From: Acidovorax sp. DW039
GTDB lineage: Bacteria > Pseudomonadota > Gammaproteobacteria > Burkholderiales > Burkholderiaceae_C
Reading direction: 5' to 3'
Length of the DNA: 64,000 nucleotides
Assembly: GCF_037101375.1 (NCBI RefSeq)
Contig: NZ_AP029019.1
Span: 2,826,001 to 2,890,000 of the forward strand
Part shown: one piece after another, positions 29,251 through 43,115 of the stretch
Layout of the letters: each line of letters opens with the position of its first letter
Position numbering within the stretch: the first letter of the stretch is position 1
Position numbers and translations under genes: made by a program
Notes under the pieces: model-generated
Databases searched by the model: none
Told to the model about the DNA's origin: nothing
Seen by the model: only the letters and a program-made list of their open reading frames with translations

Positions 29251-30429
29251 TCAGCGTTCAATCGCCAGAGACACCCCCATACCGCCACCGATACACAGCG
29301 CGGCCAAGCCCTTCTTGGCGTCACGACGTTGCATCTCGTGCAACAGGGTGACCAGGATGCGGCAGCCAGAGGCGCCAATCGGATGGCCAATGGCGATGGC
29401 ACCACCATTGACGTTGACCTTGGCGGGGTCTATGGCCAGCTCTTTGTTCACTGCACAAGCCTGGGCTGCAAAGGCTTCATTGAGCTCGAACAGATCCACG
29501 TCGGCTGCATTCCAGCCTGCGCGCTGCAGCGCCTTGCGCGATGCAGGCACTGGGCCCATGCCCATGGTGGCGGGGTCCAGGCCACTGGTGCCAAAGGCCG
29601 CAATACGCGCCAAGGGCTTGAGCCCCAGAACTGCAGCTTTCTTGGCGCTCATCACCACCACCGCCGCAGCACCATCGTTGATGCCGGAGGCATTGCCCGC
29701 AGTCACGCTGCCAGCCTTGTCGAAGGCAGGGCGCAGGCCCGCCAGAGCTTCGGCATTGGATTTGCGGTTGATGAACTCGTCGGCATTGAAGACGATCGGA
29801 TCGCCCTTCTTCTGAGGCAGCGTCACGCCCACGATTTCATCGACAAACTTGCCTGCGTCCTGTGCGGCAGCAGCTTTTTGCTGGCTGGCCAGTGCCAGTT
29901 CGTCCTGCATGTCGCGGGTGATGCCGTACTGTTTTGCCACGTTTTCGGCAGTGATACCCATGTGGTACTGGTTGTACACGTCCCACAGGCCATCCACGAT
30001 CATGGTGTCCACCATCTTCCAGTCGCCCATGCGCTGGCCATCGCGCGAGCCATTGAGCACGTGGGGCGACAGGCTCATGTTTTCCTGGCCACCCGCCACC
30101 ACGATCTCGCTATCACCCCAGGCAATGGCCTGGGCAGCCAGCATGACGGCCTTGAGGCCCGAGCCACACACGGCGTTGATGGTCAGCGCGGGGGTCTCTT
30201 TGGCAACGCCGGCCTTCATCATGGCCTGGCGTGCAGGGTTCTGCCCCACGCCAGCGGCCAGCACCTGCCCCATGATGACTTCACCGATCTGGTCCGAGGA
30301 CAGCCCGGCACGCGCAATGGCTTCCCGGATCACTACAGCGCCCAGGTCGGAGGCTGGCGTCTTGGCCAAAGAGCCACCGAACTTGCCCACAGCGGTACGG
30401 GCAGCAGAAACGATAACGATGTCTTCCAT
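29251..30429 (-). CDS. phaA: acetyl-CoA C-acetyltransferase (beta-ketothiolase)
   Basis: This enzyme condenses two acetyl-CoA to acetoacetyl-CoA, the first PHA step. It has 392 residues. The acyl-carrying cysteine is in NAVCGSGLKAV near residue 89, the histidine in AIGHPIGASG and the second cysteine in ALCIGGGMG. I chose the ATG at 30429 (MEDIVIVSAARTAVGKF), with AAAGGA before it, over a longer frame 12 codons upstream. It lies 100 bp after phaC. Confidence 0.94.
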   Translation of the reverse strand: MEDIVIVSAARTAVGKFGGSLAKTPASDLGAVVIREAIARAGLSSDQIGEVIMGQVLAAGVGQNPARQAMMKAGVAKETPALTINAVCGSGLKAVMLAAQAIAWGDSEIVVAGGQENMSLSPHVLNGSRDGQRMGDWKMVDTMIVDGLWDVYNQYHMGITAENVAKQYGITRDMQDELALASQQKAAAAQDAGKFVDEIVGVTLPQKKGDPIVFNADEFINRKSNAEALAGLRPAFDKAGSVTAGNASGINDGAAAVVVMSAKKAAVLGLKPLARIAAFGTSGLDPATMGMGPVPASRKALQRAGWNAADVDLFELNEAFAAQACAVNKELAIDPAKVNVNGGAIAIGHPIGASGCRILVTLLHEMQRRDAKKGLAALCIGGGMGVSLAIER

Positions 30430-30529
30430 GAAAGTCCTTTCTAGGTAAATGCTCGGCTCCAGCATGCCGCGCTGCTGCGGCGGACTGGGTTGCGGGATGT
30501 CTCGGTGATGATTCTCTCAGCCCTTCAGG

Positions 30530-32230
30530 TCAGGACTTTTGCTTAACGTAGCTGCCGGGAGCAGGTTCAATGGCCTTGAACTTGGTGCCCTTGCCGTAGG
30601 TCTTGGGCGCAGCAATCTGCTTGCCTGCGTGGGACTTGAGCCAGTGGGACCAGTCAGTCCACCAGCTTCCAGGGTGCTCTGTGGCTCCTTGCAGCCATTG
30701 GTCCAGCGTTGCGGGCAGCTTGCCATCTGCGCGAATCCAGTAGCTGCGCTTGTTCTTGGCAGGCGGGTTGATGACCCCAGCGATGTGGCCGGAGGCCCCC
30801 ATCACAAAGCGCTTTTTGCCCGGCAGGACTTGCGTGGAAGCGTAGGCCGCATTGATGGGCACGATATGGTCTTCGCGCGAACCGTAGATATACACCGGCA
30901 GCTTGAGCTGATTCAGATCCATCTTCTCCCCGCACACTGTCAGCTTGCCGGGCTTGACCAGGTTGTTCTCAAGGTAGAAGTTGCGCAGGTACCAGGCGTA
31001 AAACGGGCCTGGCAGATTGGTGCTGTCGCTGTTCCAGTACAGCAGGTCAAAGGGTGGCGGCGTTTCGCCCTTGAGGTAGTTGCCCACCACGTAGTTCCAC
31101 ACCAGATCGTTGGGCCGCAAAAAGCTGAAGGTGGAGGCCAGATCCTGCCCCTTCATCAGCCCGCCCTTGCCCATCTGCAACTCGCGGAACTGCACGGATG
31201 CCTCATCGATGAACACGTCCAGAATGCCCGTATCCGTGAAGTCGATCAATGTGGTGAGGAAGGTGGCACTGGCCACGGGTTCTTGCCCCCGTGCCGCCAG
31301 CACAGCCAGCGCGTTACTCAGGATGGTGCCGCCCACGCAAAAACCCAGCGCATTGATCTGCTCGGCCCCGGTGATGCTTTGCACCACATCAATGGCAGCC
31401 ATCGCGCCATCTTCCACGTAGTCGTCCCAGGTCTTCTGCGCCAGATCCTCATGGGGATTGCGCCAGCTCACGACAAACGTACGGTGGCCCTGCTCCACTG
31501 CGTAGCGGATCAACGAGTTGTCGGGTTGCAGATCGAGGATGTAGAACTTGTTGATGCAGGGCGGCACCAGCAGGAACGGGCGCTCGTACACCTTGGCCCC
31601 CAGCGGCTTGTATTCGATGAGCTGGAACAGCTCGTTCTCAAACACCACAGCGCCTTCGGTGGTGGCCACGTTGCGGCCCACCTCAAACAGGCTTTCGTCC
31701 GTCATGGAGACATGGCCTTGACGAATGTCATGCAGCAGGTTCTGCATGCCTTTAGCGATGCTCTCGCCCTTGGTATCGATGGCTTTCTTTTGCGCCTCGG
31801 CATTGAAAGCAAGGAAGTTGCTGGGGGCCATGGCCGCCATCCACTGCTCTACCCCGAAGCGGATGCGGGCGCGGGTTTTTTCGTCGCCTTCCACGGCGTC
31901 CGCCAAACCCATCAGGGTACGCGCATTGAGCAAATAGGCCGCGGCAGAGAATGCAGCGACTGGGTTCGCCGCCCAGCCCTCACCGCTGAAGCGGCGGTCT
32001 TTGACTTCAGGCGTGCCCTCCAGGCCAGCCGACCATAACGCCTGCGCCTCTTTCAGATACTGCTCTTGCAAGGTCTGCAGCTTGGCAGGAGAAAGCTGCA
32101 CCACAGGAGCTTTGCCAGCCGCCCCCCCCAGATCCATTTGTTGAAAGGATTGCAGTGCCTTGGCCCAGCTGTCTCCAAATATCTGCTGGAATTGCTGGGC
32201 GCTTTGGGCCCAGAGTGCTTCAGAATTCAT
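30530..32230 (-). CDS. phaC: class I poly(3-hydroxyalkanoate) synthase
   Basis: This enzyme polymerises (R)-3-hydroxyacyl-CoA into storage granules. It has 566 residues, typical of class I. The lipase-like box is LGFCVGGT with Cys298 as nucleophile; the catalytic aspartate lies in YGSREDHIVP and the histidine in GASGHIAGV. The N-terminal region that governs class I activity is present (PLGAKVYERPFLLVPPCINKFYILDL). It is the first gene of the pha operon. The ATG has AGGAA. Confidence 0.95.
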   Translation of the reverse strand: MNSEALWAQSAQQFQQIFGDSWAKALQSFQQMDLGGAAGKAPVVQLSPAKLQTLQEQYLKEAQALWSAGLEGTPEVKDRRFSGEGWAANPVAAFSAAAYLLNARTLMGLADAVEGDEKTRARIRFGVEQWMAAMAPSNFLAFNAEAQKKAIDTKGESIAKGMQNLLHDIRQGHVSMTDESLFEVGRNVATTEGAVVFENELFQLIEYKPLGAKVYERPFLLVPPCINKFYILDLQPDNSLIRYAVEQGHRTFVVSWRNPHEDLAQKTWDDYVEDGAMAAIDVVQSITGAEQINALGFCVGGTILSNALAVLAARGQEPVASATFLTTLIDFTDTGILDVFIDEASVQFRELQMGKGGLMKGQDLASTFSFLRPNDLVWNYVVGNYLKGETPPPFDLLYWNSDSTNLPGPFYAWYLRNFYLENNLVKPGKLTVCGEKMDLNQLKLPVYIYGSREDHIVPINAAYASTQVLPGKKRFVMGASGHIAGVINPPAKNKRSYWIRADGKLPATLDQWLQGATEHPGSWWTDWSHWLKSHAGKQIAAPKTYGKGTKFKAIEPAPGSYVKQKS

Positions 32231-32334
32231 GCTGCTTCCTCAAAGGTTCGTCAGTCGCACGGGGCTTTGAAGGCATTGTTGCCCACTGCATGGAGCATGG
32301 CAACCCGCATTCAGCGTTTCACCCACATACACCA

Positions 32335-32700
32335 ATGTACCTCGTCCTTATCGCCTGGCTGTACGTCACCCTGATGATGGCGCTGGCCGAAGCCGCCAGC
32401 CCCAACGGAAGCATCCTGGGGGCCATCATGACGTTTGTGCTGTATGGGCTGCTGCCCATGGGCATCGTTGGCTACATCCTGGGAACGCCCGCGCGCAAGC
32501 GGGCCATCAAAGCCCGCGAGCAAGAGGAACAAGCGGCTTACGAGGCTGCCCAGGCCCAGGTGGCATCGGCCAGTAAAGCCGCTGCTGCACCCACTGATGC
32601 GTCGGGCCACACCCCTGCCTCAACCGAGCCAGATGCAGGCAGCCAGCCTGCCGCTGCCGCCGAGCAAGGCGGTGTCGCGCCGATGCGAGAAGAACCTTGA
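32335..32700 (+). CDS. small membrane protein with Ala-rich tail
   Basis: This 121-residue protein has two predicted membrane helices (about 1-20 and 30-50, ending GIVGYILGTPARKRAIKAR). A charged stretch and an Ala/Pro/Gln-rich low-complexity tail of about 65 residues follow. I do not recognise a named family. The chosen start MYLVLIAWLYVTLMM opens with the first helix; an in-frame ATG at 32290 would add 15 His- and Pro-rich residues. It is divergent from phaC, and its last 81 bp overlap the 3' end of the convergent pgeF. Confidence 0.65.
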   Translation: MYLVLIAWLYVTLMMALAEAASPNGSILGAIMTFVLYGLLPMGIVGYILGTPARKRAIKAREQEEQAAYEAAQAQVASASKAAAAPTDASGHTPASTEPDAGSQPAAAAEQGGVAPMREEP

Positions 32701-33531
32701 TGCCTGCGTGTACGTGCACCAGGCATCGCTGCCATCGTTTCCGTAGATGCGCGTGACGCCCAGCGCCTGCAGCCGAAGGCGGGCCAGTGCGGGCAGATTT
32801 GCCAACCACTTGCCGGGGCTATCGGGCACAGGAGCAAAGCACACCGATGTCTGGGCAGACCAGGCCAGAAAGGCCTCGCGTACCTCCGCCCCCACCTCAA
32901 ATGCGCGGGGGCCGATACACGGGCCGAGCCATGCCTGTATATCCCCGGCAATCCCTTCGTTTGCTACATTTTCAAGAGCGCTTTGCGCTTGATCTGCCAG
33001 CGCTAGAGCCGATATTTGCCTGCAAATAGCGTCCGCCACAGACTCCAGCACGCCCCGACCTGCCACGCCCTCCGCAACCCCCTGCCCCGCCAAACCACGC
33101 CAGCCCGCATGGGCGGCAGCCACCACAGCCCCGCTGCGGTGGGCCAGCAGCACGGGCAGGCAGTCAGCCACCATGATGGTGCACACCGGTCCGCGCTGAG
33201 TGGTCAGACACGCGTCGGCCTCCAGGCCATCGGGGCTGCAGGCATCCAGCGCGACGACGTTGGTACCGTGTACCTGGCTCAGGAAAACAGGGCGGGCTCC
33301 AGTCGTTTGCAGGCCCACCACGGCGTGCAGACGTGCCCGGTTTTCCTGCACAGCGTCCGGCGCATCTCCCACATGGGAGCCCAAGTTCATGCTGGCGTAG
33401 GGGCCCTGGCTGACGCCCTCGTCACGTGCCGTGCACAGGGCGTGCACTCCGGCAATCGCTGGCCAGTCCGGAATCAGCCAACCAACAGGCAGACCCTGTG
33501 GGACGTCTTGAAAGCTTGCTTGTTGCACCAC
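32620..33531 (-). CDS. pgeF: peptidoglycan editing factor (laccase-domain, YfiH family)
   Basis: This protein of the PgeF/YfiH family keeps L-Ser out of the peptidoglycan stem and shows purine nucleoside phosphorylase activity in some relatives. Its metal ligands are visible: His in FLSQVHGTNV, Cys in MVADCLPVLL and His in AHAGWRGL. It has 303 residues, longer than the usual 240-260. Part of the surplus (about residues 172-191, ALADQAQSALENVA) is encoded by an interspersed repeat just before AWLGPCIGP. The GTG at 33531 is the first available start; its ribosome site is unclear, so the start is uncertain. Confidence 0.88.
   Translation of the reverse strand: MVQQASFQDVPQGLPVGWLIPDWPAIAGVHALCTARDEGVSQGPYASMNLGSHVGDAPDAVQENRARLHAVVGLQTTGARPVFLSQVHGTNVVALDACSPDGLEADACLTTQRGPVCTIMVADCLPVLLAHRSGAVVAAAHAGWRGLAGQGVAEGVAGRGVLESVADAICRQISALALADQAQSALENVANEGIAGDIQAWLGPCIGPRAFEVGAEVREAFLAWSAQTSVCFAPVPDSPGKWLANLPALARLRLQALGVTRIYGNDGSDAWCTYTQASRFFSHRRDTALLGGSGRLAACIWLG
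32961..33018 (+). repeat. interspersed repeat copy inside pgeF
   Basis: The blocks CTACATTTTCAAGAG, CTTTGCGCTTGATC and AGCGCTAGAGCC are in the standard order. The copy is inside pgeF in the opposite orientation to the gene and encodes the DQAQSAL peptide in the same frame as the waaA and dapE copies. The AT-rich palindrome is degraded. Confidence 0.7.
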
Positions 33532-33540
33532 CGCACCACT

Positions 33541-34209
33541 TCAAATTTGATGGTCAGGGCAGGCTGATGGCTGCGCCTGCTGAAAAGCGGGCAGCGCCAT
33601 GCAGGCATCAAAGGCCGCCATGGTCAGCGGCAGGCCCGCCAGCGGTACCTCAAATCGCCTGGCGTTGAAGATTTGCGGCACCAGGCAACAGTCCGCCAGG
33701 GTGGGGGACTCGCCCCAGCAGTACACCGATGGACTGTCGCCCGCCGCCTGCCGCTCGGCGGCCAGCAGCACCAGTTGGCGCTCGAAGGCCTCCAGCCCCT
33801 GGCGCACCCAATGGCGATACCAGGTGGTCTTGGCCTCCTCATCCGCGCCCAGGGTGCCCGTCAGGTACTTGAGCACACGCGGGTTGTTCAACGGGTGAAT
33901 CTCGCACGCCACCATCTGCGCCAGCCCACGCACCCGTGCGCGCGCCAGCGGTGTAGCGGGCAGCAAGGCGGGGGTGGGATGCAGTTCCTCCAGATACTCC
34001 ATGATGGCCATGGACTGCGGCAGTACCGCCCCTTCGTCCGTGACCAGGGCAGGCACCAAGGCATCGCCCACCATGCTGGCATAGGCCGGATCGCGGTGTT
34101 CACCCCGCAGCAGATGCACGGCCTGATAGTCGTAGGGCAGGCCCTTGATCTGCAAGGCGATGCGCACGCGGAATGAGGCGGAGGAACGGAAGTAGCTGTA
34201 CAGCTTCAT
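33541..34209 (-). CDS. maiA: glutathione-dependent maleylpyruvate/maleylacetoacetate isomerase
   Basis: This is a zeta-class glutathione S-transferase of 222 residues that isomerises cis to trans ring-cleavage products using glutathione. The signature SSASFRVRIALQIKG (glutathione-activating Ser) and the VPALV plus QSMAIMEYLEE motif are present. The neighbouring fumarylpyruvate hydrolase-like gene and MarR regulator suggest a gentisate branch, in which case the enzyme would be maleylpyruvate isomerase (NagL type). Homogentisate use cannot be excluded. No ring-cleaving dioxygenase is in the window. Confidence 0.85.
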   Translation of the reverse strand: MKLYSYFRSSASFRVRIALQIKGLPYDYQAVHLLRGEHRDPAYASMVGDALVPALVTDEGAVLPQSMAIMEYLEELHPTPALLPATPLARARVRGLAQMVACEIHPLNNPRVLKYLTGTLGADEEAKTTWYRHWVRQGLEAFERQLVLLAAERQAAGDSPSVYCWGESPTLADCCLVPQIFNARRFEVPLAGLPLTMAAFDACMALPAFQQAQPSACPDHQI

Positions 34210-34289
34210 GGGTGGATGGTTCGGAGAAGAGGAAAGATGGGCATCGGCCCTGAAAGCAGTGCATGCACTGCGGGCGCAGTGTTCTGGAT

Positions 34290-34736
34290 TCAGCGCAAGG
34301 CAGCATCCGGGTTGCTGAATACCAGCTTGGTCAGCAAGGCGTTGAGCTGGGCTTGCTCCTCGGGTGTCAGCGGCGCAACAAGGCGTTCCTGCACACGCTG
34401 CGCCGCCGGGCGCATCTTCAGCACAGCCGCCTCACCCTCCGGCGTAATCCACAGCAACTTGCGCCGCCGGTCACGGGTGTCGGGCTCGCGCCTCACCCAA
34501 CCTCGGGCCTCCAGCCTGCCAATCACCGACCCTGAAGTGGCCGCATCGAAGGCGACCCGGGCAGCCAGCGTGACCTGGTCTTCACCCGGCTGCTCCAGCA
34601 GCGCGTGCAAGATGGCGAACTGAACTGGGGTGACATCAAAATCGGCAGCTTCTTCCATGAACAGCGCCACGGAACGCTGGTGCGCCCGCCTGACCAAGTG
34701 GCCCGGCGCAGTGTGTAAATCGAAGCTCTTGGGCAT
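34290..34736 (-). CDS. MarR-family transcriptional regulator
   Basis: This is a winged-helix repressor-type protein of 148 residues. The DNA-binding part is LAARVAFDAATSGSVIGRLEARGWVRREPDTRDRRRKLLWITPEGEA, shown here as separate known motifs: the recognition helix near TSGSVIGRLE and the wing DTRDRRRK. It lies between the isomerase gene (same strand) and the divergent hydrolase gene, so it probably responds to an aromatic acid and controls both. The start is the ATG at 34736 (MPKSFDLHTAPGHLVRRAHQ). Confidence 0.87.
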   Translation of the reverse strand: MPKSFDLHTAPGHLVRRAHQRSVALFMEEAADFDVTPVQFAILHALLEQPGEDQVTLAARVAFDAATSGSVIGRLEARGWVRREPDTRDRRRKLLWITPEGEAAVLKMRPAAQRVQERLVAPLTPEEQAQLNALLTKLVFSNPDAALR

Positions 34737-34770
34737 GGCGCGAGTGTAGCCTTGCGCTGCAAGCACGTAT

Positions 34771-34794
34771 CCGTCATGGCACACTGCCATACGG
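34771..34794. promoter_or_regulatory. candidate operator for the MarR regulator
   Basis: In the 109-bp gap between the divergent MarR and hydrolase genes lies the inverted repeat CCGTCATGGCA - CAC - TGCCATACGG. The arms match except for one extra base. MarR proteins bind palindromes of about this size between divergent genes. The assignment is inference from position and symmetry. Confidence 0.45.
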
Positions 34795-34845
34795 AGCCTC
34801 GGCTTCCCTCAGCTCGAAATTCAGACACAACAAGGAAAGGCAGAC

Positions 34846-35541
34846 ATGAGCTACGTGTTTCAACCCGCACCGGTCGTGAGCGTTCCGGTACTGGGTAGCG
34901 GCGCACAGTTTCCAGCGCACCGCATTTACTGCGTGGGGCGCAATTACGAAGAGCACGCCAAGGAAATGGGTTTTACCGGCCGCGAGCCCCCTTTCTTCTT
35001 CATGAAACCGGCTGACGCCATCGTCTACGCAGCCCCTGGCAGCACCACGCCCCTGCCCTACCCCAGCCTCACAGCCAACCTGCACCACGAAATTGAGCTG
35101 GTGGTGGCCATTGGCAAAGGCGGCAAGAACATCCCTGCAGCGCAGGCCCTGGAGCACATCTATGGCTACGCCGTAGGCCTGGACATGACACGGCGCGACC
35201 TGCAAAACGACATGAAAAAGCAGGGCCGCCCCTGGTGCATTGGCAAAGGCTTTGACCACAGCGCCCCCATCGGCCCCATCACGCCTGCAGCGCAGGCTGG
35301 CGACGTGGCCAAAGCCGCCATCTGGCTGCAGGTCAATGGTGCAGACCGGCAACGCAGCAGCGTCGCCCAGCTGATCTGGAACATTGCCGAAACCATTGAA
35401 CACCTCTCGAAGGCCTGGGAGCTGCAACCCGGCGACCTGATCTACACAGGCACGCCCGAGGGCGTGGGCGCTGTCGTCACCGGCGATGTGCTGGAGGGCG
35501 GCGTGGAAGGCCTGGGCAGCATCAAGCTGCAGCTGGTGTAA
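34846..35541 (+). CDS. nagK: fumarylacetoacetate hydrolase family protein, probable fumarylpyruvate hydrolase
   Basis: This FAH-superfamily enzyme of 231 residues cleaves a C-C bond in a beta-diketo acid. The metal-binding residues are in HHEIELVVAIG (Glu-x-Glu) and GYAVGLDMTRRDLQ (Asp), with the catalytic region WCIGKGFDHSAPIGP. The start MSYVFQPAPVVSVPV resembles NagK as I recall it. It would hydrolyse fumarylpyruvate to fumarate and pyruvate after the isomerase encoded divergently. The ribosome site AAGGAAAGG is strong. Confidence 0.82.
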   Translation: MSYVFQPAPVVSVPVLGSGAQFPAHRIYCVGRNYEEHAKEMGFTGREPPFFFMKPADAIVYAAPGSTTPLPYPSLTANLHHEIELVVAIGKGGKNIPAAQALEHIYGYAVGLDMTRRDLQNDMKKQGRPWCIGKGFDHSAPIGPITPAAQAGDVAKAAIWLQVNGADRQRSSVAQLIWNIAETIEHLSKAWELQPGDLIYTGTPEGVGAVVTGDVLEGGVEGLGSIKLQLV

Positions 35542-35606
35542 GGCTACGCTGGGCAAACTCCACCCTGCATGTGCCGGGCCAAACCGCCTTGGCACATGCG
35601 CAAGAC

Positions 35607-35670
35607 ACTATGATTTTCATAGCTTGCTGCGCTTGATTAACGGGCGCTGCAGGCATATTTGATTCAAAAT
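35607..35670 (+). repeat. interspersed repeat copy, best-preserved intergenic example
   Basis: It begins with the perfect inverted repeat CTATGA-TTT-TCATAG, followed by CTTGCTGCGCTTGATTAACG, GGCGCTGCAGGC and ATATTTGATTCAAAAT. It fills the gap between the hydrolase and Nudix genes and ends 7 bp before the Nudix ATG, so it forms the leader of that gene. Confidence 0.75.
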
Positions 35671-35676
35671 CCCGGC

Positions 35677-36228
35677 ATGACTTATCGCAGCCCCATCAAA
35701 CACTGCCGCAACTGCGGCACCGCCGTGGTGTACCGCCTGCCGGACGACGGCGACACCAAGCTGCGTGCCGTGTGCCCTGCATGCCATACCGTGCACTACG
35801 AAAACCCGTTGAACGTGGTGGGCACGGTGCCCAGCATGCCCGATGGGCGGGTGCTGCTGTGCAAGCGCAACATTGAGCCGCGCTGGGGCAAGTGGACATT
35901 GCCCGCAGGCTTCATGGAGCTGGACGAGACCACCGCACAAGGAGCGGCGCGGGAAACCGATGAGGAAGCCGGGGCACGCATCCAGATGGGCCCCCTGTTC
36001 AGCGTGCTGAACGTGCCCCGCGTAGGGCAGGTGCACCTGTTTTACCTAGCCACCCTGCTCAGCGACGAATTCAACCCCGGCTTTGAAACCATCGAGGCCC
36101 GGCTGTTTGAAGAGCACGAGGTGCCCTGGGACGAAATCGCCTTCAGAACCGTGAAGGAAACACTGGAGGCTTTTTTTGCAGACCGCAAGGCAGGGGCGTT
36201 CGGGCTGCATTGCATTGATATTGAGTGA
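35677..36228 (+). CDS. Nudix hydrolase with N-terminal zinc ribbon
   Basis: This pyrophosphohydrolase acts on nucleoside diphosphates linked to another moiety. Its 183 residues start with a zinc ribbon (CRNCGT ... CPACHT) and contain a full Nudix box, GFMELDETTAQGAARETDEEAG near residue 82 (GFMELDE, then RETDEEAG). The zinc ribbon recalls the NudC-like and GDP-mannose-type branches; the substrate is not clear. I use the ATG at 35677; a TTG six codons upstream lies inside the repeat. The stop overlaps the next ATG as TGATG. Confidence 0.87.
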   Translation: MTYRSPIKHCRNCGTAVVYRLPDDGDTKLRAVCPACHTVHYENPLNVVGTVPSMPDGRVLLCKRNIEPRWGKWTLPAGFMELDETTAQGAARETDEEAGARIQMGPLFSVLNVPRVGQVHLFYLATLLSDEFNPGFETIEARLFEEHEVPWDEIAFRTVKETLEAFFADRKAGAFGLHCIDIE

Positions 36229-36668
36229 TGAAGCGGGCCTTGTGGTTGGGTGGCTTGGCATTGCATTGCTTCGCCCAGGCTGCGACCCCTTGCACGGGCA
36301 TAGACCAATCACTCTCTGCGTCCCAGCGGCGTGACTATGCCGCGGCGATTGAGCAGCACCTCAACCAGCAGCTAGGCCCCGAGGTACAACAGAAAATCAC
36401 GACGAAGCCCCAAGACGTCCGGCAGGTCTTCAGGAAGGGACCGTGGCATATCGTCTACGTGTACACCCACGTTTCCGACGAACCTTTTTTGTTCTACACG
36501 CAGCCGCCCCACCAGGCAGCAGCCTATCTCACCGCCTGGGCTGGCAGTGCCACCGATGACGAGGGGCCCAGCATTCGCGCATGGGTCCGGAAAAACGCAC
36601 CGGGCATTCCCTCTTCGCTCGCAAGCTGCTTTGCCTGGAAGGTCACCACCGCAAGGGATGTGCAGTAG
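36228..36668 (+). CDS. small exported protein of unknown function
   Basis: This 146-residue protein has a signal peptide (MKRALWLGGLALHCFAQAA, cleavage before TPC), so the mature part should be periplasmic. The mature part is mixed alpha/beta with aromatic residues (GPWHIVYVYTHVSDEPFLFY) and two cysteines, perhaps disulfide-bonded. No family is recognised. The ATG shares its A with the TGA of the Nudix gene, which indicates translational coupling. Confidence 0.65.
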   Translation: MKRALWLGGLALHCFAQAATPCTGIDQSLSASQRRDYAAAIEQHLNQQLGPEVQQKITTKPQDVRQVFRKGPWHIVYVYTHVSDEPFLFYTQPPHQAAAYLTAWAGSATDDEGPSIRAWVRKNAPGIPSSLASCFAWKVTTARDVQ

Positions 36669-36782
36669 CGGGATCCGCCAAGCATGCTTGAACATCCTTC
36701 GGGGTACCACATCGATACTCCGGCCACTGAGCGATATCCAGTGAGCGGTATCCAACGATATTCGCCCCCGGACTTCAACTCC

Positions 36783-41900
<5,118 letters not shown>

Positions 41901-41938
41901 TCTTCAGACCCTCATGCGTTGAAAGAAGCAGTTGCCGG

Positions 41939-43099
41939 TCAACTAAACAGCCGCCGCGCCAGCACCGAGCCCGCCGACAGATCACGCGCATCAAGCTGGT
42001 CGTACAGCAGTTCCAGATCAGCGGCAATCGGGTCCATGGCCATGGCAGGCAGGGGCTGACCGTTCTGGTCGCACAGCACGCCGTCCATGGCCTGGGCCAG
42101 GGCGGCACCCACATCGCGCAGGCGGGCAAAGGCCTGCTCGCTGCGGTGGACCTGCGGCACATCCAGGCTCAGGCTGATGTCGCGGATGGCGGATTGTTCG
42201 GGGTCGTCGGCCAGCGCAGCTTGGGTGTCGTAGCCCAGCGTCAGCACCGGGGGCATGCCCGGCGTGCTGGCGGGCAGCACCAGCCGCCCGGGCATGGAAC
42301 CCGCCACAAAGCCCACGCGGGCGGCGTTTTGCAGCAGGTAGCCCGGGCTCCAGGCGGCCTGGCGGGCACGCAGCACGAACAGGAGCTGCGCGTCGTGGTC
42401 GCCCGCAAACTGGTCCAGCTCGCGGGCGCGGGCCACTTCCTGCAGCATGTCCGGAAAGTCCGGGGCGGCATTGATGGCATCGGCAAACGCCTGGGTTTTC
42501 ATCACGAATTCAGAGAACTCGATCTCGTTGAGCGCGCCCATGCGGTTGGCCAGTTGCACCCCGGCTTGAAAGCTGCGGTAGCGCTGGCCGGGCGCGGGCG
42601 TCTCCCACGTCAGGGTGGCATCGTTCAGCCCTTCAATGGCAAAGGGCTTGCTGCCCGCACGGCGGGTGGGCGGAAACGCCGCCAGCGCCGCATCGCCCGA
42701 CACCACACCTTCCATCGTAAGCGTGGCAATCACATCAATCAGCGGGTCCAGCCCAGGGCGGCGCTCTGCCATGTGCGCGGGCGCAGGCATGCGTAGCGCG
42801 TCGGAGGGGTCGATGGCGTGGTCGTGGGGGTCTTGGCCGCGGTCCAGTCCCTCCAAAGGCGAGGCCCCTGCCGACCCAGCCAGGTCACCGTCCAGCGATG
42901 GCTCCTGGCGCAGGATCGGGTCCAGCAGCGGGTCCATGCCTGCAGCGCCGAATGCGGAGGGGGCAGACGGTGCAGAAGGGTCTGGCGGCTGAGCTTTCTT
43001 GGGTTCGTTGCGGCGCAGGGTCCAGGTGTTGTAGGCCACGATGGCGGCAAGCACCAGGCCCCCGGTGATTGCCAGACTCAGTAACAGGGATGAGTTCAT
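41939..43099 (-). CDS. zipA: ZipA-like cell division protein
   Basis: This 386-residue protein has an N-terminal membrane anchor (SLLLSLAITGGLVLAAIVAYNTW), a charged Pro-rich linker to about residue 110 and a C-terminal FtsZ-binding-like domain (MGALNEIEFSEFVMKTQAFADAIN and the following repeats). It would tether FtsZ to the membrane at the septum. Its place 16 bp after smc and before ligA agrees with the family context. Sequence similarity to E. coli ZipA looks weak, so the assignment rests partly on context. Confidence 0.75.
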   Translation of the reverse strand: MNSSLLLSLAITGGLVLAAIVAYNTWTLRRNEPKKAQPPDPSAPSAPSAFGAAGMDPLLDPILRQEPSLDGDLAGSAGASPLEGLDRGQDPHDHAIDPSDALRMPAPAHMAERRPGLDPLIDVIATLTMEGVVSGDAALAAFPPTRRAGSKPFAIEGLNDATLTWETPAPGQRYRSFQAGVQLANRMGALNEIEFSEFVMKTQAFADAINAAPDFPDMLQEVARARELDQFAGDHDAQLLFVLRARQAAWSPGYLLQNAARVGFVAGSMPGRLVLPASTPGMPPVLTLGYDTQAALADDPEQSAIRDISLSLDVPQVHRSEQAFARLRDVGAALAQAMDGVLCDQNGQPLPAMAMDPIAADLELLYDQLDARDLSAGSVLARRLFS

Positions 43100-43115
43100 G
43101 GTGGATGGGTTCCAA

